Source: Struthio camelus (taxonomy: Eukaryota; Chordata; Aves; Struthioniformes; Struthionidae). From it: a stretch of DNA of 64,000 nucleotides. Positions 28,572 to 40,703 of the stretch are shown here, one piece after another. A program made the translations under genes and the position numbers. The notes under the pieces were generated by a model, which did not search any database, had not been told where the DNA came from, and saw only the letters and a program-made list of their open reading frames with translations. The stretch covers positions 84,504,641 to 84,568,640 of the forward strand of contig NC_090946.1 in assembly GCF_040807025.1 (NCBI RefSeq). Direction: 5' to 3'. Each line of letters opens with the position of its first letter. Position 1 is the first letter of the stretch.

Positions 28572-29030
28572 AAAATGCAACAGGAAGGACATGGTACCTG
28601 CAGAAGCCAAACAGCAGGTGTTCAGCTCAGGTGGGACAGGAGAGTCTGTGGCATTCGTCAACAACAGCAGCTAACAGATGCAGCTAACAGATGCAGCAGT
28701 TTGCACAGCAGGGTGCAAAGAAGGGGTCCTCGTCTCCATTCAGAGCAACACACTTGTTCTCAGATACAGCTGTTGCACGTCACAGGGCACGCTCCCTGGT
28801 AGCTGTTGGAGTCACCATTCCTGCCATGTCAGAGGTTTCCACCCAGACAGACTTTCTGATGGAGGATGCAGCTCTGTAAGTCTCAGGCCGCAAGGAGTGC
28901 CTGGGGGCTCTCCATGAGGCAGGGGCTGACAGTCATCTTTCCTACAGCGGGCATGCTGTTGTTGATGAGTTGTGTTGCCAGGTAAAGGAGCTAAGGGAGG
29001 AAGTCAGCTAGACGCGTAGCATTGGAAAGG
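28572..29030 (+). mobile_element. CR1 LINE 5'/ORF1-like relic
   Basis: A plus-strand, partly open stretch reads EVSTQTDFLMEDAA, then after one stop ALHEAGADSHLSYSG, then ELCCQVKELREEVS, then a stop and RSIGKD. The last part has coiled-coil character (QVKELREEVS) and matches my recollection of the N-terminal coiled-coil segment of avian CR1 ORF1. Two in-frame stops show it is dead. A 13-bp duplication (CTAACAGATGCAG twice, about 28,672-28,697) lies in the upstream part. Orientation is opposite to the other CR1 copies in the window. The family assignment rests on memory of the ORF1 pattern, not on an alignment. Confidence 0.45.
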
Positions 29031-29699
29031 ACAAGCATTCTTTATAACTTAGATTATGAAAGACAAAAAAATCAAAGTAGCAGAAACGCATACAGGATCT
29101 CTTCATGGCATATAACACAAGCTGTATTGTCTGGTACAGGCAAACGGATGCTTCTATGAATGGTTTTTATTAATGCTGATACTACCTTTCCCAGGCAACT
29201 TTGCCAAATATATGACATCACACAACAGAAATGAGAGGTGACAGGGAAAGATGCTGTGCAGATGAAAGAAATCCAAGCAGAGGATAGACAAGTATTTTCT
29301 TGAAGTCCAGTGATACTCTAATATATTTCAGAAGGATGAAATACATAAAACTTTCATTAAACATTTTTTGTTTGACAGAGGCAAATAATCAACTACAGAA
29401 TTTGGATGAGTGTTAGAGGCTTGACACTGTGCAGGGCTACGCAATCTCATGGTCACTGACGCATGCAGGAGCCGGGAAATGCTCAGTCCTTGCATGACTG
29501 AGCCCCTACTGAGAAAGGGAGGGTGAAATATTTTAAACGTTAAAGACAGAACTCACTCAGGAAATTTTTTGCGTACATCCAGACATACTGAATTATATTT
29601 TCCTTTCCAGGTGAATATATATGAATCTACTCGAGTAAGCAGCACCTTTAATGCATCTGAAAGAAATTTACCTACATGAGCGTTTGTCCTTGGTTCTCA

Positions 29700-29935
29700 G
29701 ACCAAGGGGTTATCAGGGGTAGAGCGGTTGCTGTACCATGCGCTCATTGTTAGATAAACCGGGGAAAACTACACCAGAAGGGTGGCCCATAAGGGGTGAG
29801 AACGGTTGCTGTACCGTGCACCCGTTCGCTTGGGAATCTGGGGAAAACTATACCAGAGGAGTAGCCCTCAAGAAAAGGGTGAGAGTGGTCATTGTACCAC
29901 GCACCCATGATTGAGCTGTAGAGCTCTCATATGCA
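29700..29935 (+). repeat. three imperfect tandem copies, about 78-83 bp
   Basis: A unit containing GGTTGCTGTACCRTGCRCYC, then GGGGAAAACTAYACCAGA, then GTRGCCC is repeated. Copies start near 29,722, 29,798 and 29,881, and the third is truncated after the CATTGTACCACGCACCC part. Spacing is 76-83 bp. The sequence is not CR1. The downstream AATAAATTTTCAT at about 30,008 is a possible poly(A) signal, so an old LTR or retroposon is possible, but no terminal repeats were identified. Confidence 0.7.
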
Positions 29936-32900
29936 GAAATATAACAGAACTGAAAATATGTATAACTATACTATATTTTTAGCTTCGTTATAACCTCTTA
30001 TCTCTAATAAATTTTCATACTTGACAAATCATGATCTCTCTAGTTCAGTGCAACTAACTCCAGAATCTGAAAGAATCCCGGATGCCCCTCTAGTGGCGCA
30101 CAGTGGATTGTGATTTACAGTCAAAACTAAATTCATCTAAGCTCTCTTCATATAAACAATTAACCTAAAAATACTTTATTATTGTATGCAATATAGCTGA
30201 TGACAGTTGTCATTCATTTCTCAGTTTTTCTGTTCTACTGTTAAGGGTGTTTTGCTTGTATGTTTGCTTTTTAAAGAAATAAACCATATTCTTTTTTGCT
30301 GAAGAAGATTTTATACCTAGATACGTAGGTCATGCTTTCTGTGACAAAGCACCAATACAGAATGAATTTTAATGACCTGGACAAGCTCAAATAAGTTTCC
30401 ACTTATTCAAATACAAAGTCATACATCTAGGAGAAATGGAACGTAGACTATATCAAACTCTACGTGATGGCTATCCAGGATGATGATTATTCTGAAAAAC
30501 ATATTGCAAAAGATCAAATGACTACGAATGGGCTGAATAACAGTGCATCCAAGAGGAATAGGAAAAGTATACTACTATGAAAACTGGCTGTTTCTACTGG
30601 AATACAGTTTTCAGGTCTAAAAGTCAGACGTTTCAGCTATGAGACAGAAGAGTTATCTTATAGTGAAAAGGTGAAAGAAATGAATATGTTTCAGAGATAA
30701 GTTTCTCCTTAGTAACTGTCTATATGCATGCATATTGGAACAGAAATGTGATGATAGAAACTATTCATACAGTACAGTATATAAAGGAATAGCACCCAGA
30801 GCTACTTATGAGCGCAAGCAGAAAGTAGACTATTCAGTAAAGAAATAACAGCAGTTTTTATACTTGAATATATTAGGTTATGTGATTAAAAAGCTCATCC
30901 CTGCACGGCGCACATACACACAACGGAGCAGAGGAACAAGGGCAGGTGAGGAAACCTGAATAACACCCTGCCTCAGCTACTCCCAGGGCCATCACAGGAG
31001 AGCCATCAACCCATAAAAAACCATATTGAGTTACTACCAGAGCAAACACAGTGTCTGCGCAGAGACACATATTTCTACTAAGACTGCACTTCTTCAGACC
31101 CAGATTTGCATTTCTGGCCAGCACTCCAGAAAAGTTGTTCTTAATCGCTCAGCATTCAAATGCAAACGTAAGTATCAGTCTGTAATTAAGAGTGCTTTCT
31201 GTTGTTCTATTTATATGTGTTTCGGTCCTTTACTCAAGGCAGAAAGAACAGAACACAATGACTGAAATGAACAATCAATAAGAATACCAAACAGAAAACA
31301 GAAAAAGCCCAAGTATTCACACAGACACTAAAATCTGTTCTCACAAATTGTTTGTAGAACATGTAGATAGATATAGCATTTTGTCATTTGTTACCTGCTT
31401 GAAAACCAACAAAAACATTTAATTAGGCAAGTAACTTATTCATTGTAAAATAGGTATACTACATTTGCTCCTAGGCAAATCCCTAAACAGGACAGACATA
31501 TTTTGGAAGCACCACCAATTATTATCTTCCAGAGGAGAGGAATTTGGATTTCTTCAGAAAGGGATGCACTTGTCAGACTGTATCTATCATCAACAGCAAA
31601 AACAAACAAACAAAAAACTGTACAGCAGCGTAAATTCTGAGAAACAATTTCTGAATTGATGGCTGATTCTCTTTCCCATAAATTTAAGTGGTTTGCCTGG
31701 ACTCCCAGGCCTCTGGCAAATGCATCTTTTAATTATCCTAGTGAAAAGCTCAGTTTAAACCTAAGGACCGTCTCCATGAAGGACGAGCTGATTGGACACT
31801 CAAGAACCCCCTGGGGGCAGGGGGGAAAAAAACACAACCCCTGTATTAGATACCCAAGAACCCTTTCTATGTTACAGCTGAAATTGAATAATGCCCATCA
31901 AATGAAGGAACTTACAGCGCAAACAAGACTTAATTGAAGTGAGCAGGACCGACATTTGTAAAGGCAGAACTCAGAACATGTTTGCTGTATATGCATAAAC
32001 AACAGCAGAGCACTACATTTACAAATGTTATCTTTATGTTGTCAAGCTTTTGGACTTGTTGAGCAGATAACAAACACCCTAAGCATCTGTCCAGCAGCAG
32101 AGACATCCACCGTATACAAACAAGGGACTTATTTCTGAAATATATTTTTTCCTGCACTTTCCTGTCCATAAGATATAGAAATTCCATGAGCTGCTATCAC
32201 AAGAAGGAGACTGTTGCATGTACCAAACCAAATAGGAAAGTAAGAAACAACTGAAGCACTGGGATACACCCAGTATGAGATGCTTTACGAAGAAAAATTA
32301 TAGGAAGCAAGAACAGTAAGGTAGCAGACTCCTCTACAGGGGAATGTCTGTAACCTGACAACTGCCAGAGCTAGCTCTGCTGCCCACAAGCAAAATTTCT
32401 GATGCCAGCAAGCTGTGGAAAAAGCAAATTCTCTTCAGTATCAAATATGAATTCTAGATACAGAGACTGTCTACTGCTGAATCCATTAAAGCAATAGTAA
32501 TCAGTTTTCCAGATGAAAAAGAATAGTTATATAGACCAGTAAATTAAAACTTAATAATAAAGAAATAATTAATTAATAATTAATAAAAGAATATGAGATC
32601 GTTAGTCACAGTCTTTGGGATTTGTAGTCCCTATTCATTAGGTCAGCTTCTGTTAATGAGGTGGCAAAAAGTAAAACATAAAAAAAAAAAATTTATTCTC
32701 TACACTGAACTGAGGATAAACCAGCCAAAAGTAAATTACTTTAAAAAAATTTATCATTAGCACCCTCATACAATGCACTGTGGAAAGTGTTATTTTTACT
32801 GATGTTTACTGTAATCTTTAGAGCAGCATGCTATAAAATGCTTTAAATACTTTGCCTGAGGCCCATACCCAACCATCTTAATTACAGTTATCCATTCATC

Positions 32901-34790
32901 ACATGTTCACCATGTTCATGACATGAACTACAAGTTAAATGGTAGAATTTACACTAAAAAAAAAAAGAGTTTTAAAAGCAAATTCTAATCACATTTCAAC
33001 TTCTGAGCCTAAGACTCTTTCAAAGTGTAACGCATTTTCAAAGCTTAACGCTCTTTCAAAGCGATTACACGTTTCACATGTATTACAAGTAGCATATTAT
33101 TATGGCGTTGTTAAGCCTGCTTCACTGAGTTGTTTAAGAGACTGCCATAGACAAAATGTGTCATAAATATATTGAAATTTAGGGAACAGTTGCTCTTTGT
33201 TATAAGATTCCCTCCAGTTCTGCTTTCCACAAGATAACTACTGTTCAAAGTGACCAGATTCCATTACTTTTAACTCACACTATTCAAATGGCTTTTGCAC
33301 TATTTAACTGTAAAACCTCCTGTAAAGTAACAAGTCAAAAAATTCCTGGGCTCCCAAACACTCTGGCTGCAGGGACAACATTGGTTCTGCAGCTGAGCTA
33401 TAAAACTGGGTACCATTATCTATAAATGTTTCCGCCAGCAAATGCTTCAGACATAAAAAGTTCTAAGTCCTTCAACTGAATTATCTTTCAGTGCTCTGCT
33501 CTCCTGAGTAACAGTGAAAAACTCATTACATTCTCAGCTTTGAGCAAATCTTCCCCTGGAATCACTTGAGAACCATTTGAGTCCTTCCCTTCCTCTTCAC
33601 GATTCTCATAAAAGGTTTTTTCTTCCTCTCTCTCTGTAGCAACATTTGTCCTTGCTTTCTTTGTAAGCAGAAATTAATCTCTTGTTCTCTTTGTTCAGCC
33701 AAACTTGGAGCAGTAACCTAAGCAGCACCCTGTCTGCATGCTGAGCTCTTTTCTGCTAGGGACTCTCTGGGCACAGGATAGAAACTGGGACTAGAACAAG
33801 CCTGGGACTTTCTAAGAGCACCTTCCAAATTGCTCTGGATTTTTTTCTGCTTCTGGGCCCTGCTGCAGGGAAACACCTCCAAATAACTGGTCGAGGGGGG
33901 AAGCTCCTCCTCACGGTAGGAAATTCATGGATGCATTTGTATCACCCTGATGAGCATACAACAACAAACAACAACAAACCCCTTCTTTATCCCACTTGGA
34001 AAAAGAAATCTTGATCAAACACCCTAGTGAGATTCTGCACTGGAGTCTAATAATAAATCAAAACAGAATAGGACCAAGCATAGTTTGTTTACCAGGAAAT
34101 TTGTACGTACCAAGCTAGCAAACTACTTGCCCATGCTAAGGTGAGCAGCACAGTTAAAACAGAAACGTCCACATAGATTTCCAGATTCAGACTTCCATTT
34201 ATCACAGAACACACTCCTATGGTCATGACATAACCGAGGCTTTTACTGAGTTTCCTGTTTGCTACTGTCTAGTCCTCTGTCCATCTTTCTCAGGTTTGAC
34301 ATCAATCTCTCCAAAGAGAATAACAGAAGTGTCATAAAGCAAGCAGACTATCTTGCAAAGCAGAAGGAAAAGCAACTCTTGAAAAGCAGAGTAAAAGAGA
34401 AACAAATGCACCTTTTCTAACTTGCACCCATCTTTTCTGCTATTTGAGACTCTATGCCATCCTAATATCAGAAGAGGGGAGAAAAAATACAGAGTTTAAT
34501 TTTAGGATAAATTACAGTCCTTACATCTACAAAAAAATACAGCATAGAGTTTAGTAACAACTAAAGTAACAACTATAAGGCTGTTGAGATCACAGCCATT
34601 TACAGCGGGAGAGCTCCCACAGTCAAGTGTGCAACCCAAGCAGCATAAAACATGGTAAATCAAGGGCTGTATTGGAAGTCCACCGCAATTAAGTGTTTTG
34701 ACTCTTACTAATAAAGTTCCTCTACTTACATAAACATAGCAGTAACAGAGCTAAGGAAATATCTGCCCCAAAAAACCAAACTCTTAAACC
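29936..34790. other. AT-rich noncoding DNA
   Basis: Short scattered open frames only. Minor simple sequence includes a TAAT-rich tract near 32,545-32,590 and three imperfect copies of CTTTCAAAGYGTAACGC between about 33,013 and 33,066. No exon recognised. If the minus-strand exon at 34,822-34,842 is real, this stretch would be its first intron. Confidence 0.5.
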
Positions 34791-34821
34791 CCGTGCCCTA
34801 GCTTCAGCTGTGAAATCTCAC

Positions 34822-34842
34822 CGCTTTCCTCGGTGCAGGCAT
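34822..34842 (-). CDS. candidate first coding exon, minus strand (MPAPRKA)
   Basis: Reading leftwards, an ATG with purine at -3 (GAGGAAGGATGC) opens seven codons, MPAPRKA, directly followed by a consensus donor (GCG|GTGAGA). It lies at the left shoulder of CpG island A, where a divergent first exon would be expected. Translation through the donor stops after a few codons, consistent with an intron. Seven codons cannot identify a family, and no downstream exon was found in the window. The gene, if real, extends left. Confidence 0.25.
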
Positions 34843-35426
34843 CCTTCCTCCCGCTGCGGGCTGCTCCCCGGCCGCGTGCACGCGCCGCGCACAACCTTGG
34901 CAAAACCCACCCCAAGACCTTTGGGAGACCAGAGCGCAGAGGCGGGCGGCGGGGCCGCCACGGGCGGGGCCGCTCCCCGGCTGCACCGGGAGCTCCCGCC
35001 GGCCCGAGGAACCCCCCCACCCCACCCCGGCCGCTCTTCTGCGGCACAGTGCCGGTCCGCACCGCAACCAGCCAGGCGGCCCGTCAGTCCTGCCTGCGGC
35101 TCACGGGGGGCAGAAGAGCGGGCCAGGGCCCAGGCAGGGCCGACGGGCGCCACGCGGCGCCGGCACCGGGCGGAAGCCGGTACCAGCCCCCGCTGCCCCG
35201 GCTCGGGGCTCGCTCCTGAGCAGCTGCATCCACGGCGGCAGGAGCGCGGAGCTGTCTCCGCCACACCCGCTGATGCCCTCGACAGAGCACTCCCCCTGCA
35301 CACGCCGGCGCCGCAGAACCGGCCGAGGCACCATCAGCAGCAGGGAGCCGAGAGGGCGGGGACGGCCACCGCTGCGCGGCGGACGGCGCCCCGACCACCA
35401 CCACGACATGCCCACCCGGCGGCTGC

Positions 35427-35670
35427 AGAGCGCATGCGTCGCCCGGACGTGCCCACACAGAGGGGTACGGCGGCCTACGGGGGGGGGGGGGGGGGGGGGG
35501 TGAGTCCAGCCACGCGTGCGTATTGCTGCCCCCGGCTGCTCACAGAGGATACGACTGCTGCAGCTCACGCATGCGCACTGCCGCCCGCCGTGCTCCCGGC
35601 TGCCCCAGGGGGTCACAAGGGACACTGCAGCCGGCGGCTCACGCATGCGCACTGTCGCCGCCGTGCTCCC
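35427..35670 (+). repeat. degenerate NRF1-type minisatellite units (promoter A)
   Basis: At least two clear units share CTGCAG, about a dozen bases, then CACGCATGCGCACTG, then GCCGTGCTCCCGGCTGCCC. The GCGCACTG cores end at 35,580 and 35,654, a spacing of 74 bp. Weaker relatives lie near 35,440 (GCGCATGCGTCG) and 35,525 (CACGCGTGCGTATTG). Element order and spacing match the 76-bp units of the array at 46-54 kb and its degenerate edge copies, so these look like unexpanded relatives of the same repeat. Confidence 0.7.
35479..35500. repeat. poly(G) run, 22 nt
   Basis: Twenty-two consecutive G lie inside CpG island A between degenerate repeat units. Such runs can form G-quadruplexes and often vary in length. 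They are also hard to sequence accurately. Confidence 0.92.
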
Positions 35671-35806
35671 GGCTGCCCGAGGGGCTCGCACACCGCCACG
35701 CTGCGGCGGCCGGCGCACGTACCGGGTGCCGCGCTTGCCGCTTCTCAGCCTGTCTTTGCTCGGCGGCTACAGGCAGAGCCGACGAAAGGCCGGCCGGGGA
35801 GGGGGG

Positions 35807-35863
35807 ATGCTGAGCGGGCGGAGGCTGCTGCTGCTGGCGGGCCGCCAGGCGCTGAGGGCAGCG
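35807..35863 (+). CDS. candidate first coding exon A, mitochondrial-leader-like
   Basis: The ATG at 35,807 is followed by 19 codons, MLSGRRLLLLAGRQALRAA, and then a donor (GCG|GTGAGC), giving a phase-0 intron. The peptide is short, Arg/Leu/Ala-rich and lacks acidic residues, as expected of a mitochondrial presequence; this is composition-based inference. NRF1-type motifs upstream fit a nuclear gene for a mitochondrial protein. It corresponds in position to the first exon of copy B (54,753-54,827), which also ends in phase 0. I do not recognise the gene. Confidence 0.4.
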
Positions 35864-36134
35864 GTGAGCGGGGCTGGAAGCGCGGTGCGGGGAGGAGAGG
35901 CGGCAGGAGAGGCAGCGTCGGCACCCGCTGCGGCAGGCAGACCGGGCCGCCTGGCGCCGAGGCCCGGCAGTGTCCGCCAAGGGGCACGTCCCTGCAGGTA
36001 GCTGTGCGCGCTCGGGTGTCTCCTACCTGCTGAGGCCATTGCCGCGTCGAGGCGGACGTGCAGGGACAGGAGGTGCACAGCAGGTAGGCCTGGTCCCTCC
36101 CGCTCTGCGCGCTGCTCTTCTATCTCGCCTTTAG

Positions 36135-36232
36135 GTCCCAGGTTCCTCCCAATGGAGGCCAGCACAAGCACGCTCATTCTTGCAGCACAGCCACTCTGGA
36201 GGTGCAGGGAGGGCAAGCAGGCCCTCCCTCAG
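36135..36232 (+). CDS. candidate second exon A
   Basis: The acceptor TCGCCTTTAG precedes 98 nt ending at a strong donor (CTCAG|GTAAGA). In phase 0 from exon 1 it is open: VPGSSQWRPAQARSF, then LQHSHSGGAGRASRPSL. Copy B exon 2 (55,024-55,162) starts GPGSSLARPGRA in the same phase, so PGSS and RP are shared. The second half (36,180-36,225) resembles the sequence around the exon at 58,947, sharing CTCTGGAGGT and GGCAAGCAGGCCC, so a module may have been duplicated here. The next possible acceptor (36,530) leads to a frame that closes after 36 codons, so the A gene may be noncoding, alternatively spliced or decayed. Confidence 0.3.
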
Positions 36233-37465
36233 GTAAGATTTTGGCATGGCATCCTCAAACAGAGCCCAAGCATGTTGCTGAGGGTGAACACTGCATGCTG
36301 GCCAGCAGACAGATGACTGAGACTGGTGTGTGGCAAAGGCTGGTCTGGGGCAGGTGCATCTGCAACCCATGCCCCTCTGCAAGAGAGCACAGAGTGGGGG
36401 CCTCACTGTAGGAGAAACTTTTCCAAAGATGGTTTTAGGAGCAAGGAAAGAAGTGCCATATAGTACTGTTGAGTTCTGTGGTTTACCCCCTGTCAAAAGA
36501 TAAGACCACCTATCCCTTTTTTTCTCGCAGGAGCTGCAGCTGGAGCAGATGCAGGTTGCTCTGGGTGGCCTTGGAAGCCTGGAAAAAGAGTTTCCTCTCA
36601 CCTCTGGTGGCTAATGCTCAGGGTCTTAGTCCTGGCTGACAGCCCAAGACATATCAGTGAGGTCAGTGCATCCCTTTGGGCTGCCAGGGACATCTGCATT
36701 TCTCTTGCCTGTTGCAGACATCACTGTCTCAAGGCAGAGATGCTGAGGAAGGCAGAAGGTGGGGTGTTTCCAGGACATCTGGCACTGCTCTGTGATGGGA
36801 ACAGCACTGCTGGGTCTGCCTCAAGGAGCTGTTTGACCTTCCCTAGTAGGGCCACAAAGTCTGTGTGAAGCCTCACCTGCCGATTTGGAGCTTTATTTTG
36901 GTCTGTTTACCTGGAATAAGCAGTAATCCCTACAGTAAGAATTTTCGTGGCTAGACGGCTAACTTGTCACCTAACCTGTCTTTGCCTTGCTTCATTTGGT
37001 CTAACTGCTTAATGTAGTAGCAATAACTTGGGAACCCAGAATAAAAACTGCTACAATGCGTAAGGAAGGATCTGCATTTGTTTAGGTTGGGGAAACACAA
37101 TTAAAGCTTTGGAAAAATGCTCAAAAATGACTCACCCATTGACCTGGGCAGCTTGATTCATTTGCAGAATAATCCTCTGAGGGCCAGCAACTCTAAGAGA
37201 AGCAGCTAAACCCGTTTTGCTGATTTTAGTGATGCTATTTTAAAAAGCATGTAAGTACAGAAGGGGTCTGGAAGGGGTAGCAAACAAGAAAGGAAGGAGT
37301 AAGAAAGGTTTGAGCGAATGGAAAAACTAAGTTCTATGACTACTGAAGTTGTTAAGGGCTGAGTGAATTGGGGGTTAGTTATGTGCATATGAAGGTCTGA
37401 AAGGGGTTAATGCATGAGGAATAGTAAAATACCGTGACTGAACACAGGGTTCCTCCCCAGTCTGA
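36233..37465. other. probable intron of copy A
   Basis: No repeat family recognised. A pyrimidine-rich acceptor (CCCTTTTTTTCTCGCAG) ends at 36,530 and could start an exon, but no frame continues convincingly. The rest is ordinary noncoding sequence. Confidence 0.4.
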
Positions 37466-38163
37466 GCCCGTGGGTGCACCTTCGCCCTTGCAGACACAGA
37501 CACTCTGGAGATGTAGGGATACAGGCAAGCAGGCCCACAAGTGGACTTTGGGCACAGGGCTTTGCAGAGAGTTCTGCGTGCTCAGCAGGTGAGTGGAACT
37601 GGAGCATGTTAAGGGCTGTTCTGGGCTGTCTGGATCCATCTGATTCCACTCACTGTCCCTCTGTCCAGCTTTCCATCTTTCTCTTTCTTTCCCCGTAGTT
37701 CTGTTTGGTACCCCCTCCCTTTGTTTAGCTACTCATTCTTGCCTAGCTTCCCATCCCCCTTGTACTCTTTGCATCCCTCTGTCAATATCTGCATCCCTCC
37801 GACTGGCTCCCTATCGCTCTGTCCAGCTCTCCATCATCCTCTTCCTCTCCTGATCCAACTACTCGCCCGCTGTCCCTCTGTCTGGCTCCCCATCCCTCCG
37901 CCGCTCTCTGCCGCTCTTGTTTGTCTCTACGCCTTTCCAGCCCTCTGTCCACCTCTCCAGCCTTCTCTTTCTATTTCTGTCCCTCTGTTCAGCTCCCCAT
38001 CCATCTATTTGTCTCCCTATCCCTCTTTTCCCCTGTTCCATCTCATCTCTCTGTCTGACTTCCCCTCCCTCTTTTTTTCTCTCTCCACCTTTCTGGCTGG
38101 CTCTTCGCTTTGACTGGCTCCCTGTCCCTCTCTTGCAGTCCCCATTCCTCTGTCTGGTTCTCT
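37466..38163 (+). repeat. duplicated block A (exon-like part plus pyrimidine minisatellite)
   Basis: About 700 bp closely matches 58,918-59,687 in the same orientation, starting at CCCGTGGGTGCACC and ending at CTCTGTCTGGTTCTC. It begins with the exon-like segment CTTGCAG|ACACAGACACTCTGG. Compared with the other copy, about 55 nt are missing between two AAGTGG direct repeats, which shortens the exon-like part to 95 nt and shifts its frame; the CAG|GTGAGT donor is kept. The remainder is a pyrimidine-strand minisatellite of CCCTCTGTCCAGCTCCCCAT-like units. Confidence 0.9.
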
Positions 38164-40648
38164 GGGGGAAGAGGGTAGGAGAACCCAAGAGTTTCAGAAC
38201 ACTATTCTGTTGAATCTGTCAGCGTGTTTGATCTGTGCATGTGTGAATGAGATGCATCTGTATCATTGACATGGGTCATTAATTCCTAACTGCTGACTTG
38301 GAGCGATGCTTGAGAGGTCATACCAGAACCTCAGTTGCTTCTAGGCGTTCATAAAGTTTGGGAAGCCTGTAGAACAAGCTTCTGATTTCATCTTGGCTTT
38401 ATACAGTTCTGAGGCCTACATTTACACAAGCCACCGACCACCCCTTTTAGGTATGGTCTGAGTTATAGGGTCTGTAGATGTTTTATCCATTTTTTTTCTT
38501 AACTCCATGCATCTTGCTGAGTGGAGTCAGGGGAGTAGCCAGCCTGTCAGCCTATCCATTAGGGCTCTTTTGGGGAACAAATCACTCTTTGGCTTATCTG
38601 CTGGCCAGCCCTTGAGAAGCTTTGGCATATGAGCCTTACAGTTCTCTCTGAGCACAGTCAATACCTTTTCCTCTCAGCCTTTTCTTACAGTGACTATGTT
38701 TCAGCTCTACCTCAGGAACTCATTCATTCTTGTATGTGTGGCTTTTTTGGGGGTGACATTTAGCCTGACACTGGGGTTACAGTTATGAATATTGTCCATA
38801 TCCAGCAATACCTCAATTCTGTACAGTTTTCTGGTCTTTTTTTCCCTATCAATCTGTGTGTCATGGTTTATAGGTGTCTTACCTTACAACGTGGCTAAAA
38901 TATAATGATTAATAATTCAATAACACAGATAATTAACTTCACAAGCAGGTACATAATAAGGTTGAAAACGTAGTTCCCCATTGGCTGCCATCCCTTAACC
39001 AGTGCACAATTCAGTGAGCTATTCTGCCTGCGATACCATCCTCATTGGTTCCCCTGCTCATCAAGTATTTTTCCAGTTGTTTCTTGAAGAAGAGGTACAT
39101 TTCGTACATTGATTATTGGGTAAATTAGATAATTTTTGTGGTACGCATACAAACACAGCTGTATCTCACAAACAGTTACAGACTGGTCAGAAATCAATGG
39201 AACAAGTTCATGGTCACACTTGATGAAATCACGATTTAGTCTTTGAAGCCTGAAAACTTATCTTCATGTATCTAATACATATTTTGCTCTGCTGCTTGCC
39301 AGCTGTATGAGACCACTGAAAACATTCCACATTGTACACCCAGGAAGTGCTTGTGCTCTTGTTGGGTTCTTGCCGAGCACTACCTGCAGGGGCTATGCTG
39401 TGCTATTGAGCCCTTCCCCACCTTTTTGATGAGGGATACTTGCAATTGATATTAGCAGACGTGATTGTTCGCATAGCTTCCGATTCATTCTTTTTCTTGG
39501 AACTCCTTTTTCTTCTGCTGTTCTGGTTCCTCTCTCCCTGAAGTCAGCAGGTTCCGGTAGTGTTCGTATTCTCAGGGCAAAAGTCTTTCACAACTCATAT
39601 TTTAGAGATGTGATTGTTACACTTGGGATTTTCCTCTCAGGAGTTACTGCATGTGCCAATAGCTAGTTACAGAAATAGCTGTGCTATAGCAGAGAGGTGT
39701 GGTTGCGTAACACAGTAATACCACACTCGTACTTGTAGCACGATTATTGGACAAAATAGCAACAAATCTGGTGGTGTAGAACTGAAAGATGGTTGTTTCC
39801 ATTACAAAGTGCTAAATGCAGGTTTTGATATGTGCTGTTACGCACCTAAGTCCAGGTCCGAGGGGATGTGCAGAAAAGCAAGTTCCTTTTTGTTGAGTGG
39901 GATTTTTCAACCTCAAAGAGGTTCCTTTTTGCAAAGATACTGCATACTTTTTATAGACTTAAGAAGATGGTTCTCAGATTAAACGGCTTATTTGCAGTGA
40001 TCAGTATCTGCGGCTATTTTTCCAAAACAGGAATATTGGAGCTGTGTAATTTTACAGTTCACTAGTCATCTCAGTAACAGAAATACTTTTGTCATCAAAT
40101 TAGTATGGGAGTACACATTGTGCACGTGTGGTGTTTTGCGATGCCCATAATTGAGGAACCTCTATCTTCTGCTGTGTGTAAATTTCTGCTCCTCCCAGGG
40201 CAAGGCTGTATTGAAATTCCAATACTGAAAAGCTGTACACAGTCCGTTCAAGTACGGTGTGCTGTGGGAGGCTTTTCTAGACTTAAATGATTTACCTGGG
40301 CTTCTCATAGTTCTCAGAGATGTAAGTATATTTTGTAAGTATGTGAAATTATAGCTTTCCCTATATGTGCAGTTTTCATGTTACGTGTGGAGATGCTGCT
40401 TTGTATGCTGGTGATCTGTTAATTACCATAGCCAGTAATATGCTACTGCCCAGGAGGGATATATATCATTAGCGAGAGAAACAAGGTTTCTCTTGCTTGG
40501 AGGTGGAGGCAATTGGATCAATTGCTTGCCTCTGATCTCTTGGTTTGTCTACATTTTACTCTTCTCCAGCCTCAGGAGTTCATCTTAGAAGAAAGTATTA
40601 CATCTTCTCCTTTTGAGATATATCTATCTATATCTATCTATCTATCTA

Positions 40649-40703
<55 letters not shown>

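Larger units (their letters stand above)
34800..36070. promoter_or_regulatory. CpG island A, probable bidirectional promoter
   Basis: A sharp CpG-rich domain of about 1.27 kb. It contains several GCATGCGC/GCATGCGT motifs (about 35,430, 35,570 and 35,644) that match the NRF1 core, in degenerate copies of the unit expanded in domain B. Candidate first coding exons with good donors point outward on both strands: minus at 34,822-34,842 and plus at 35,807-35,863. From about 35,750 to 36,180 it resembles the right part of domain B (about 54,740-55,060). For example, GTCTCCTACCTGCTGAGGCC here corresponds to GTCTCCTGCCCGCTGGGGCC there, and a GGTTCCTCCC block follows a splice acceptor in both. Confidence 0.75.

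Noticed and set aside
34810-36033. 407-codon Arg/Pro/Ala-rich frame through CpG island A
   Set aside because: CpG-island composition lacks stops. Shorter exon models with splice sites explain the region better.
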